Shown here: positions 19,135 through 26,826 of the stretch, piece by piece
How positions within the stretch are numbered: the first letter of the stretch is position 1
Layout: every line of letters starts with the position of its first letter
Program-made: the position numbers and the translations under genes
From: Luminiphilus sp.
Lineage (GTDB): Bacteria; Pseudomonadota; Gammaproteobacteria; Pseudomonadales; Halieaceae
Length of the DNA: 64,000 nucleotides
Assembly: GCA_028117185.1 (NCBI GenBank)
Contig: JAOHHD010000005.1
Span: forward strand, 3,594 to 67,593
Reading direction: 5' to 3'
Notes under the pieces: generated by a model
Databases searched by the model: none
Told to the model about the DNA's origin: nothing
What the model saw: only the letters and a program-made list of their open reading frames with translations

Positions 19135-20139
19135 ATGCACGCAATGCAGCTTTCAGCTCCGGGAGGGCTTGACCAGCTTTACCTGAGTGAGATGACGCCA
19201 CGGGCGCCAGATCACGGCGAAATTCAGGTTGAAGTGAAGGCAACCTCGCTGAATTTTCACGATTATGCAGTGGTGACAGGAATGATCCCCGCAGCGGATG
19301 GCCGTATTCCGATGTCCGATGGGGCGGGTGTCGTGACAGCAATTGGCGAGGGCGTCACTGATTACGCGGTGGGTGACCGCGTGCTGAGTTACTTCTTCCC
19401 CAAGTGGCCGTCGGGTCGTCCCACCTTGCCCCATTTGTTGGGTGTGCCGGGTGATCATACTGATGGTTTCGCGGCGCAGAGTGTCACCATGCCGGCTTCT
19501 GCCTTCAGTCGAATGCCCGCTAATCTGGACTTTTCTGCAGCGGCAACACTCACCTGCGCAGGGCTAACTGCATGGCGAGCACTGGTGGTTGAGACAGATC
19601 TCAAACCAGGTGATTGGGTGTTGGTAGAGGGCAGTGGGGGTGTGTCGGTTGCGGCGTTGCAATTTGCTCGCATGATGGGTTGCCGCGTCATTGCCACTTC
19701 ATCGTCCGATGCCAAGCTTGAGCGACTGGGTACGCTGGGTGCTGAGCATCTCATTAATTACCGGGAGCAGGCTAACTGGGGTGAACAGGCGTTCGAACTC
19801 ACGGGCGGTTGTGGGGTGGACTTGGTCGTCGAAGTAGGCGGACCGGGCAACTTGCCACAATCTGTTAATGCCTTGGCGATCGATGGCTGTATCAGTCTCA
19901 TTGGTGTGCTCACCGGTTGGGCGGGTGAAATGCCCACTGGGGAGTTAATGCGAAAAAATGGCCGCTTGAGTGGGATCACCGTCGGCAGTCGGGCGGACCA
20001 TAACAATATGCTTGCCGCCGTCGAGGCCCATGATCTACAGCCGGTCATTGATAAAACGTTTGCGTTACCTGAGTTGGTGGATGCCTTTCGCTATCAGGAG
20101 TCTCAGCAGCACTTTGGCAAGATTTGTGTGAGCCTATAG
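19135..20139 (+). CDS. Zinc-independent medium-chain alcohol dehydrogenase/quinone reductase family protein
   Basis: A 334-residue NAD(P)-dependent oxidoreductase of the MDR superfamily. It has the N-terminal GroES-like domain (S-L-N-F-H-D-Y, G-A-G-V-V-T-A-I-G, V-G-D-R-V) and a Rossmann domain with V-E-G-S-G-G-V-S (about 160-167) in place of the usual G-x-G-x-x-G. The catalytic-zinc Cys ligand typical of alcohol dehydrogenases is replaced by N in the S-L-N-F-H-D-Y segment, pointing to a quinone-reductase or enoyl-reductase activity. AGGAG before the ATG at 19135 sets the start. It is monocistronic as far as can be seen. Substrate unknown. Confidence 0.85.
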   Translation: MHAMQLSAPGGLDQLYLSEMTPRAPDHGEIQVEVKATSLNFHDYAVVTGMIPAADGRIPMSDGAGVVTAIGEGVTDYAVGDRVLSYFFPKWPSGRPTLPHLLGVPGDHTDGFAAQSVTMPASAFSRMPANLDFSAAATLTCAGLTAWRALVVETDLKPGDWVLVEGSGGVSVAALQFARMMGCRVIATSSSDAKLERLGTLGAEHLINYREQANWGEQAFELTGGCGVDLVVEVGGPGNLPQSVNALAIDGCISLIGVLTGWAGEMPTGELMRKNGRLSGITVGSRADHNNMLAAVEAHDLQPVIDKTFALPELVDAFRYQESQQHFGKICVSL

Positions 20140-20268
20140 CGGTGCTGACTGTTTGTGGCGACGCATGTTTTCCCCTAGGCTGAGCCGAACTGTACACGGA
20201 TGGGTCACAGAGGAGTTCGCAAGGCAGTGCCATGCGGACGCGACAACATGACTGACGGGAGAATAACG

Positions 20269-20868
20269 ATGAAAGGGATCATTAGCGGGGTGGTTTTGGC
20301 AGCGCTGGCGCTGACGGTACAGGCCGGTGAGCCGACTGGAGCACACGACGGCGCCGAGTGGCAGGTCTGGGCCTACTCCTCTGCTGCGCCTGCACCATTG
20401 GGCACGAATGCCACCGTGTTGGGATTGGATGGCGCAGTATTGCGCGAGGGAACGAATGGCTGGACCTGTATGGTCGGTAACCCGCGGCCAGCTCCAGCAG
20501 GCGGTTGGAGCAGTGCTCACGAGGCGATGCCGGTCTGTACGGACGACGTAGGCATGAAATGGATGAGTGACTTCATGGCCGGTAAAGATCCGGATATCGA
20601 GCGTGATGCGTTTATGTGGATGCTTCATGGTGACGTCGGGGAGGACAACACTACCGCCGGAGTGCTGGATTTGGCCGATGCCAAGGATCCCTCACAGTGG
20701 ATCGAATCAGGTCCTCACCTGATGTTGTTACCCAAGAACCCAACGTCGCTCGACGGCATGAGCGATGATTTCAATACGGGTGCGCCTTATGTCATGTTCC
20801 CGGGAACGCCTGGCGCTCACGTTATGATCCCCACCGACGGGTATTACGAGTATCAGGACCCGCGCTAG
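20269..20868 (+). CDS. Exported protein of unknown function
   Basis: A 199-residue protein with a clear signal peptide (M-K-G-I-I-S-G-V-V-L-A-A-L-A-L-T-V-Q-A, cleavage after about residue 20). The mature part is rich in Asp, Gly, Met and Pro, with a single pair of cysteines (W-T-C-M-V-G; P-V-C-T-D-D) that could form a disulfide. Repeated small motifs such as H-G-D-V-G, H-L-M-L-L-P and Y-V-M-F-P-G-T-P-G-A-H-V-M-I-P are seen. The start follows GGGAGA; a longer frame to 20200 lacks support. I do not recognise the family. Another small exported protein follows 54 bp later. Confidence 0.72.
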   Translation: MKGIISGVVLAALALTVQAGEPTGAHDGAEWQVWAYSSAAPAPLGTNATVLGLDGAVLREGTNGWTCMVGNPRPAPAGGWSSAHEAMPVCTDDVGMKWMSDFMAGKDPDIERDAFMWMLHGDVGEDNTTAGVLDLADAKDPSQWIESGPHLMLLPKNPTSLDGMSDDFNTGAPYVMFPGTPGAHVMIPTDGYYEYQDPR

Positions 20869-20922
20869 GTAGAGGTTTGCGGTCAACGAGAGATGGTAAA
20901 GACTGAATAACGGAGAGATGTT

Positions 20923-21330
20923 ATGACACTGATTAAAACCGCTGTTTTACTAATCGCACCCCTGTTGATGTCGGGTATTGCGGGTGCGGGTCACCACGAA
21001 AAGGGCAATCACATGATGCTGGCCGCGCAACCCGGTCAAGTGATGATCGTGTATCACTGGCCTTGTGCAGACGCCGATACCGGGCTGGCGGCTCTCAAGT
21101 CGATGATTGCTTACGAGCGCGATGCCTCGCCCTACCCCTACTCTGCGGCGCCCGCTCTTCATGAAGACGGAGCAGTGGTGTCCGTCGATGTGCATGGTTC
21201 TGTTGAGTCAATGAATAACGCAACGGCTTGGCAGGCTGCCGATGAAGAATGGCAGGCCCAGTTTGCTGTGATGGTAGCAGCCTGCGGTTCTGCAGATGAT
21301 CTTTCTGCGCATGTATTGACGATGCAGTGA
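20923..21330 (+). CDS. Small exported protein of unknown function
   Basis: 135 residues with a signal peptide (M-T-L-I-K-T-A-V-L-L-I-A-P-L-L-M-S-G-I-A-G-A, cut near residue 22), then H-H-E-K-G-N-H. The mature domain of about 110 residues has two cysteines (W-P-C-A-D, A-A-C-G-S) and looks like a small ferredoxin-fold or DUF-type domain, but no family is recognised. GGAGA precedes the ATG. It probably shares a transcript with the exported protein gene before it, and an intrinsic terminator follows 22 bp after the stop. Confidence 0.65.
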   Translation: MTLIKTAVLLIAPLLMSGIAGAGHHEKGNHMMLAAQPGQVMIVYHWPCADADTGLAALKSMIAYERDASPYPYSAAPALHEDGAVVSVDVHGSVESMNNATAWQAADEEWQAQFAVMVAACGSADDLSAHVLTMQ

Positions 21331-21352
21331 GTCAATGAGGTGGGCTGAAGAT

Positions 21353-21376
21353 ATCCGGCTTAGGCCGGATTTTTTT
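21353..21376 (+). terminator. Intrinsic terminator after the exported-protein pair
   Basis: ATCCGGC (21353-21359) and GCCGGAT (21364-21370) form a 7-bp stem with a TTAG loop, followed directly by seven T. It ends the rightward transcript carrying the two exported-protein genes. Confidence 0.85.
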
Positions 21377-21456
21377 GGCGTTTTGGAGTTGGGCGGGGAG
21401 TCAGTGACAGCGCTCTTTTGGGTCTCATCACCCCGTGCATAGACAGCTAAAATAGT

Positions 21457-21639
21457 TCAGAATCGATCCGATTTTTCGTCGCGCTCTGCCCGTACCTGGT
21501 TGCGGTGTTCCCAAAAGGCATAACCCCCGCCAACAAAGGCCAGCGCTATCAGTATCAACACCTGCGTCGCGCTGAAGCCGTACAGACCACATTCAGTTAG
21601 CCGTTCAAGAAAGGAGTAAGTACTGACCGGACAGTCCAT
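21457..21639 (-). CDS. Possible 60-residue single-helix membrane protein
   Basis: A short frame encoding one hydrophobic helix (A-T-Q-V-L-I-L-I-A-L-A-F-V-G-G-G-Y-A-F, about residues 24-42) flanked by a short N-terminus with two cysteines and a charged C-terminus (E-H-R-N-Q-V-R-A-E-R-D-E-K). The charge layout is that of a real membrane miniprotein, but the ribosome site is poor and nothing adjacent supports it. It lies between the terminator at 21376 and the PhyH gene. Confidence 0.35.
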   Translation of the reverse strand: MDCPVSTYSFLERLTECGLYGFSATQVLILIALAFVGGGYAFWEHRNQVRAERDEKSDRF

Positions 21640-21705
21640 GCGAGGCTCAGTGTCAGGGTAAACTCTGATTCTAACCGATCAGTGGCGAACAACGACACTC
21701 GGCAT

Positions 21706-22605
21706 TCACCCTGCCTCGTTGCCAATTTCCGCTTGCAGCGCCTCCAGCTCTGCTGACGTGCCCAGCATGCCACCTTCAATTTGATGGCCAAGGGCATATT
21801 GTGGGGGAACGATTTCAGGGTGTTCGCCCGGTTCGCCGGGGGGGGTGAAGTAACCCAGAGCATATTGCCCCATTGAGTAGCCAATCAGTTCTTGCAACGG
21901 TCGCTCCAGATCCTTGGCGATCTCGGGAGGGCAGGTGAGATACTGGTTCTCCTCTTGGCGCAGCCAGCCCAGCGTGTAGGTGATGTTGATGCCAATCCGA
22001 TCGGCATCACTGCGGTTCTCGCCGCCGCCGTGGAAGACCGACCCCGAATAAACGAGCACTGAGCCCGCCTTCATTTCCGCTTGTGTGATCTGGTCCGGGC
22101 TGATCTGCACGTCATCCGGCCACTGGGTGCTGCCCGGCACTACTTGCGTTGCGCCGTTCTCGGAAGTGAAGTCGGTGATCGCCCAAATCGTATTGAACTG
22201 CGGCTCCACGTGGGCGAGGTGGGAACCCCAGGCCCAGCGGTCGCGGTGAATGAGCTGTGGCGTTTCACCGGGGCCAATACGAATAATTTGCGTCAGGTGT
22301 AATTGAACGGTTTGGCAGTAGGGCTCGAGGAAAAGCTTGCAGGGAGCCAAAATATCCGGGTGCGCGATGAGTTCACGACACTTTTGCGAGCGGACTATCA
22401 AGCCACCTGTGCGGGTTGTTTTAAAGCCGGCAAAGTCGTCAAAACCGAGATTAGACCCCTCCATGTAAGGGTCGGTTTCTTCCCTGAGTGCGGCGATGAA
22501 CTCCGGGCTGATGACGTTATCAAGGATAACGGCGCCATCTTCTTTAATCGCGTCGGCAATGGTCTGATGATCAGTATCGGCGTCAAAATGTTTAATGTCG
22601 GGCAT
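21706..22605 (-). CDS. Phytanoyl-CoA dioxygenase (PhyH) family Fe(II)/2-oxoglutarate oxygenase
   Basis: A 299-residue non-haem iron oxygenase of the PhyH family. The facial triad is visible as H120-R-D122 and H192 (V-F-H-G-G-G-E-N-R-S), with an arginine about 11 residues further (R-I-G-I-N) that would hold 2-oxoglutarate. Family members hydroxylate lipids, osmolytes and secondary metabolites; the substrate here cannot be told. It starts 15 bp after the RidA gene and so is the second gene of a RidA-PhyH unit. Confidence 0.87.
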   Translation of the reverse strand: MPDIKHFDADTDHQTIADAIKEDGAVILDNVISPEFIAALREETDPYMEGSNLGFDDFAGFKTTRTGGLIVRSQKCRELIAHPDILAPCKLFLEPYCQTVQLHLTQIIRIGPGETPQLIHRDRWAWGSHLAHVEPQFNTIWAITDFTSENGATQVVPGSTQWPDDVQISPDQITQAEMKAGSVLVYSGSVFHGGGENRSDADRIGINITYTLGWLRQEENQYLTCPPEIAKDLERPLQELIGYSMGQYALGYFTPPGEPGEHPEIVPPQYALGHQIEGGMLGTSAELEALQAEIGNEAG

Positions 22606-22620
22606 GCGCTTTATTCCCGT

Positions 22621-23013
22621 TTATGCGAGTACGGCAATACATTTGATTTCGATTTTTAACGCCGGATCCACTAGCGCTCCAACCTGCACTAGGGTCTGGC
22701 TGACCTCAGGTGCCTTGCCGTAAATCATATGTCTTTCGGTAAACAGTGCCTCTACTTGAGCCATACAGTCATTCACGTCGGTCACGAACCAGGTCTCATC
22801 AACGATGTTATCCATGTCAGCATCGAACGCTGCTAGGACGGCCGCCACGTTCTGATAGGCCAGCTTCATTTGTGATAATAGATCCTCAGGGGTTGAGCCG
22901 TTGTCATCCATGCCGACCTGGCCTGCAAGATAGAGCGTATTGCCTACTCGCACTCCCTGACTGAATAAGTCCGCATAGGGTCCGCTACGGTGGAGTGTTT
23001 TTTCTATGGCCAT
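22621..23013 (-). CDS. RidA/YjgF/YER057c family enamine-imine deaminase
   Basis: A 130-residue RidA-type protein (family size about 130). Typical features are S-Q-G-V-R-V-G-N-T-L-Y-L-A-G-Q-V-G, then Q-M-K-L-A-Y-Q-N-V-A-A-V-L, and the C-terminal D-P-A-L-K-I-E-I-K-C-I-A. The canonical catalytic arginine region near the end (usually R-V-E-V-E-A-V/I-A) is changed to K-I-E-I-K-C, so it belongs to a RidA subfamily that may not be a deaminase. GGAG before the ATG is good. It is in an operon with the PhyH oxygenase, suggesting it handles a reactive product. Confidence 0.85.
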   Translation of the reverse strand: MAIEKTLHRSGPYADLFSQGVRVGNTLYLAGQVGMDDNGSTPEDLLSQMKLAYQNVAAVLAAFDADMDNIVDETWFVTDVNDCMAQVEALFTERHMIYGKAPEVSQTLVQVGALVDPALKIEIKCIAVLA

Positions 23014-23210
23014 TGGATTTTTCTCCGGTGTTTTGTCTTCATATTAGGATAATCGGTCTTTGGCCTAATCCTATTTGCATCCGAGGTCGACGATTAAGGT
23101 TTCAGCCTAGCCTACCACTGATCAAGCGCTTTTATGATGAATTAGGCAACAAAAACAAACAAAAGTCTGATATAAAAGTGATTAATAGGTATGCGCTTTG
23201 GAGATTGTTG

Positions 23211-23244
23211 GCAGTGACGGGCAGTGACGGGCAGTGACGGGCAG
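23211..23244. repeat. Tandem 10-bp repeat upstream of the sulfatase gene
   Basis: GCAGTGACGG is repeated three times without a gap (23211-23220, 23221-23230, 23231-23240) and begins a fourth copy (GCAGT). It lies in the 355-bp gene-free interval between the RidA and sulfatase genes, which is otherwise AT-rich and contains no further feature. Confidence 0.9.
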
Positions 23245-23368
23245 TCGACGAGAGTGCGGCGAGAGGATTGATTGTGCGCAACTATTGCGAGGAAGATAGG
23301 GCGTAACCGGTTGCCTGTGTTGAGCGAGTTGTTTGAGGATGTTGTTTGATGGCGTGGAGAAAGTGCGA

Positions 23369-24841
23369 ATGCGATTAAAAAAATATGTGGTGTTGTTGCT
23401 TGTCTTGTCTGCCTCAGGATGGGCACAGGCGACGATTGCTGCAGAGCGCCCAAACGTTGTTTTGATGCTGTCAGACAATCTTGGCTTTGGTGATTTGGGT
23501 GCCTATGGGAGTGGCGGCGATATGCGTGGTATGCCCACCCCTAATATCGACGAGCTCGCCTCAGAGGGCCTCATGATGACGCAGTTCTTCGTCGAGCCAG
23601 GCTGCACCCCCTCGCGCGCGGGGCTCATGACAGGTCGCTATAGCGTGCGATCAGGTCTCAATAGCATCATCGTTGCGGGCACGCCTCTGACCCTCCAGGA
23701 CGAAGAGTTCACCATTGCAGAGCTCTTCAAAGAGCACGGCTACACCACCGGCATGACAGGTAAGTGGCACCTCGGTAGCAACGATGAGCAGAGCTGGCCA
23801 ACCAATCAAGGTTTTGATAGCTATCGCGTTGGTATTTTGGAAACCACTGACGGCACGCTTTATCCAGCGTCGATGCGTCGCAGTGGCCTTGGTGAAGCAG
23901 CGATCGCGAAAAGCCAGCCGAAAATTTGGGAATCAGACGAGCAGGGCAGGCTACAGCCAGTCCGAGTGTATGATCTCGATTACCGCCGAGAAGTCGAGGG
24001 AGATATTGCTCAGGCGGCCAGTGATTTTATCGCTGACCATGCGGATGATGACGAGCCCTTTTTCCTCTATGTGGGTTGGTCCCATGTGCACTATCCATCG
24101 GGCGCCTCAAAAGAATTTATGGGTAAGTCAGCAGCGGGTGCCTATGGCGACATGCTGATGGAGCACGATCATCGAGTGGGTGAAGTCCTCGCTGCAATCG
24201 ATAAAGCTGGCATCACGGAGAATACCCTGGTGGTTTATCTTTCCGATAACGGCCCCGTCAACCACAACGGCAAGGATGATGACTACCTTGGTAGCGCTCC
24301 GGGGCCTTTCCGCGGCGAGATCGGAGATGTTTTAGAAGGCTCCCTGCGTGTGCCTGGAATGATCCGCTGGCCAGGTAAGATCCCGGCGCGCAAGAGTAAT
24401 GAAATGGTCGCAATCCATGATTTTCTGCCGACTTTTGCTGGGTTGCTCGGCGGCACGCTTCCCGATGATCGACCGATTGACGGCCGTAATCAGATAGATT
24501 TCTTTACCGGTAAATCTGCAAAGTCAGCAAGAGAGGACTACCTCGCGTTTATTGACGGCGAGGTGAGTGCGGTCCGCTGGCGCAACTGGCGAATCTACCC
24601 GAAGCAGATTATCTCCTCCGCAGGCAATCCCTCTGCGGCGGGGGTTTATGGCTACCGGGTTGAAGGCATGGGTTACCCCGCGATCTTTAACATCGCCAGA
24701 GACCCCCGCGAGCGAATGAATCAAGTGGGCACAGAAGCGTGGGTCATTGCGCCTTACCTGGCCATCATTAAGGCTTATCAGGACAGCCTGAAGGAGCATC
24801 CCAACCCGCCCGCATTTAGCATGACAACATTCAGCGAGTAG
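23369..24841 (+). CDS. Exported arylsulfatase-type sulfatase
   Basis: A 490-residue type I sulfatase. A signal peptide (L-K-K-Y-V-V-L-L-L-V-L-S-A-S-G-W-A-Q-A) is followed by R-P-N-V-V-L-M-L-S-D36-N37 (calcium-binding start of the alkaline-phosphatase fold), then the formylglycine motif C79-T-P-S-R83 with A-G-L-M-T-G-R. Next are G-K-W-H-L-G and, late, the second metal site D-N-G-P-V-N-H. The Cys must be oxidised to formylglycine by a maturase not seen here. It would release sulfate from an algal or other organic sulfate ester in the periplasm. The ATG at 23369 (behind GGAGA) is chosen so that the signal peptide begins correctly. Confidence 0.9.
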   Translation: MRLKKYVVLLLVLSASGWAQATIAAERPNVVLMLSDNLGFGDLGAYGSGGDMRGMPTPNIDELASEGLMMTQFFVEPGCTPSRAGLMTGRYSVRSGLNSIIVAGTPLTLQDEEFTIAELFKEHGYTTGMTGKWHLGSNDEQSWPTNQGFDSYRVGILETTDGTLYPASMRRSGLGEAAIAKSQPKIWESDEQGRLQPVRVYDLDYRREVEGDIAQAASDFIADHADDDEPFFLYVGWSHVHYPSGASKEFMGKSAAGAYGDMLMEHDHRVGEVLAAIDKAGITENTLVVYLSDNGPVNHNGKDDDYLGSAPGPFRGEIGDVLEGSLRVPGMIRWPGKIPARKSNEMVAIHDFLPTFAGLLGGTLPDDRPIDGRNQIDFFTGKSAKSAREDYLAFIDGEVSAVRWRNWRIYPKQIISSAGNPSAAGVYGYRVEGMGYPAIFNIARDPRERMNQVGTEAWVIAPYLAIIKAYQDSLKEHPNPPAFSMTTFSE

Positions 24842-24906
24842 ACCGATCAGCGCCTCCTGCGAACCGACCATAGCCTGTCAGTCCACTGTCAGGCTGAGCA
24901 GGTTAC

Positions 24907-25401
24907 TCAAGCTACTTTTCGGGTCAGTGCCTGTCGCATGGCCTCAAATCGTTTACGGGTGATCGCTGGTACGCTGCTGCTTTGCTGGCCAAAGATGCCT
25001 GGATCCAGCGCCAACCATGAAATGTCGTTGACCTGTTCTCGTTCCTTGGTGAGCGCGAGGATCGTGGTATCTCGAGATTCATAAAATTGCCATGCCTCTG
25101 GCAGGGGAGCTGTCCGCTCAAACAGTTCTCTGCCGCGCATTGCGCGGTTATAGCGGTGCGCGCGAATGAGGCCGCGGCCACTAATTGTGCTCAGATTTGG
25201 TTTTTTCAAGGCACGTTGTTGCAGTGTTGACCAGGCATTGGGTGTAATGCCGACAATGGGCCACCACCGAAAATGCCATTGCGTACTTCGCTGGATAAAG
25301 GCTTCGAGCGCGAGATACTGCGCGCTTAAAGCGGCGCCCGTTTTTTTTCCGAGTGCAAATTGTGCTTCGTATACGGATTGAAAATAAGTCGCCTTATCCA
25401 T
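24907..25401 (-). CDS. Protein of unknown function (164 aa)
   Basis: A 164-residue basic protein (many Arg/Lys) with aromatic patches, for instance Q-W-H-F-R-W-W-P-I-V-G. No signal peptide or membrane helix is seen and no family is recognised. It starts behind AAGGA. Its start codon is only 35 bp downstream of an intrinsic terminator on the same strand, and a second small hairpin (AAAGCC/GGCTTT, 25417-25436) fills most of that space, so expression could depend on read-through. It converges with the sulfatase gene. Confidence 0.6.
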   Translation of the reverse strand: MDKATYFQSVYEAQFALGKKTGAALSAQYLALEAFIQRSTQWHFRWWPIVGITPNAWSTLQQRALKKPNLSTISGRGLIRAHRYNRAMRGRELFERTAPLPEAWQFYESRDTTILALTKEREQVNDISWLALDPGIFGQQSSSVPAITRKRFEAMRQALTRKVA

Positions 25402-25436
25402 TGCTATTCCTTGCGTAAAGCCTAACGAGAGGCTTT

Positions 25437-25465
25437 AAAAAAGCCCCGCAAAGCGGGGCAAAAAG
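25437..25465 (-). terminator. Intrinsic terminator of the cysC-sat-M48 operon
   Basis: GCCCCGC (25443-25449), loop AAA, GCGGGGC (25453-25459). Read on the minus strand it is followed by six U (A at 25437-25442), a strong intrinsic terminator. It lies about 190 bp after the M48 peptidase stop and just before the next minus-strand gene. Confidence 0.85.
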
Positions 25466-25474
25466 GAGCATTAC

Positions 25475-25603
25475 ATGAAAAACATCAATGAACTGTGCGC
25501 CGTGCTGGCTCTGCAGAGCTCGTCAGCACGCTGCAATACATCGATGAATAGATTATGCGTGCTACTGTCGCCAGCGCCTTGTCGTGACGCGCCAAAGCCT
25601 TAA
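25475..25603 (+). CDS. Possible 42-residue peptide
   Basis: A short frame starting M-K-N-I-N-E-L-C-A-V-L behind a very good ribosome site (AAAAAGGAG, six bases from the ATG). It contains four cysteines and ends C-R-D-A-P-K-P. It is antisense to the 3' region of the M48 operon. A direct repeat TGACGCGCCAA (25585-25595 and 25606-25616) overlaps its end. Nothing identifies a function, and it may not be a gene. Confidence 0.25.
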   Translation: MKNINELCAVLALQSSSARCNTSMNRLCVLLSPAPCRDAPKP

Positions 25604-25653
25604 CCTGACGCGCCAACGTGCTGATTCATTGGATGGCAGGACTGGCCGGGTAG

Positions 25654-26811
25654 TCAGGAGTCGGGGCGGGCTTTCCAGGCCATTGCGGCTCTTACCCTGC
25701 GCTCAACAGAGGGGTGGGTATAAAAAAGCCACTCCTCAAGGGTGCCGGGTCGCGGATTGCGATATTCAGCGGTTTTTACCAGTGCACTCGCCATACCGTC
25801 CGGCAGATTGACCATCTCGTAAGAATAGTGGTCGGCCTCGGTTTCGTTCATTCGTGACACCGCGTTGGAAGCGGGTTGCGCCAGCATGCCGATGAGGCTC
25901 ACCAGAAATAGCACCACCGGCAGGCCGCTGGGGTCACTGATATCTTCTCGCGCACCGAATAGGCGCGCTGTGGGATTAAACGCTTTGTCGGCAATGAAAA
26001 AACTCGCCATGATCACGATCACGGTGAGCAAAATGCCGTCCCAGATATGTCCTAATACGTAGTGCCCAATTTCGTGACCGGTGACCGCTTTCACCTCGTC
26101 CAGCGTGGCTTCATCTAGGGCCACATCCGAGATCGCGATTCTCGCTGCCCCCCCGATTCCGGAGACATTAGCGGTGAAATTATTGGATTGGCGCGAGCCG
26201 TCGTACATAAAAACGCGCTCTGTCGGGATATTGGCCTCAATGGCCATTGCCTCGACGGCGTCTCGCACCTCGCCTGGCGGCACAGGCTGATAGTCGTTAA
26301 ACAGTGGGGCGATGTAGGTGGGGCCAATAATGAGCAAACCGGCAACAAAAACACCCGTAAAACCGCCGCCCCACAGCCACCAACGCTTCTTGGTTTTTTG
26401 GATGAAGGCATAGATAGCCACAAAGAAAATGCCGGCCAAGAGTGCAGAGATAAGCAGCGCCAGCAAGCCTTGTCCGAGAAAATCCATCAGCGGTTGACTG
26501 GTTCGGCCGTATTGGGTTTCGCGCCACCACCCGGTAAAGATCGACCAGGGTAGTTCGAGTAAGGTCGACACCACGAGGTATATCGCAGAGACACAAAAAA
26601 CTCTGACGACAAACCCCCGGTTGCGGAGTTTGTCGGCGACTTTCGTCAGGATGCCGGTGCGAATGATGATGAGCGTGACGATCGCAGTCACCAGCAGGCT
26701 CCCCAGCATCAGCCAATGATTGCCGGTGGTATAGGCGGCCGCCTGTGCGAGCGCCTCTTCTCCCAGTCCATCGATATAGGCGTCAGTCGCTGCTTCAATA
26801 TCAAAAGACAT
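25654..26811 (-). CDS. M48 family zinc metallopeptidase (Ste24/CAAX protease-like)
   Basis: A 385-residue integral membrane protease. Several hydrophobic helices precede the zinc motif H246-E-I-G-H250 (G-H-E-I-G-H-Y-V-L-G-H), with the third ligand in N-E-T-E-A-D. This order (four or more helices, then H-E-x-x-H between further helices) is that of Ste24-type CAAX prenyl proteases and HtpX-like quality-control enzymes; the C-terminal F-Y-T-H-P-S-V-E-R-R-V is also typical. GGAGG supports the start. It follows sat by 15 bp and is the last gene of a cysC-sat-M48 operon, although no functional link with sulfate activation is known. Confidence 0.9.
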   Translation of the reverse strand: MSFDIEAATDAYIDGLGEEALAQAAAYTTGNHWLMLGSLLVTAIVTLIIIRTGILTKVADKLRNRGFVVRVFCVSAIYLVVSTLLELPWSIFTGWWRETQYGRTSQPLMDFLGQGLLALLISALLAGIFFVAIYAFIQKTKKRWWLWGGGFTGVFVAGLLIIGPTYIAPLFNDYQPVPPGEVRDAVEAMAIEANIPTERVFMYDGSRQSNNFTANVSGIGGAARIAISDVALDEATLDEVKAVTGHEIGHYVLGHIWDGILLTVIVIMASFFIADKAFNPTARLFGAREDISDPSGLPVVLFLVSLIGMLAQPASNAVSRMNETEADHYSYEMVNLPDGMASALVKTAEYRNPRPGTLEEWLFYTHPSVERRVRAAMAWKARPDS

Positions 26812-26826
26812 GTGACGCCTCCGTCG

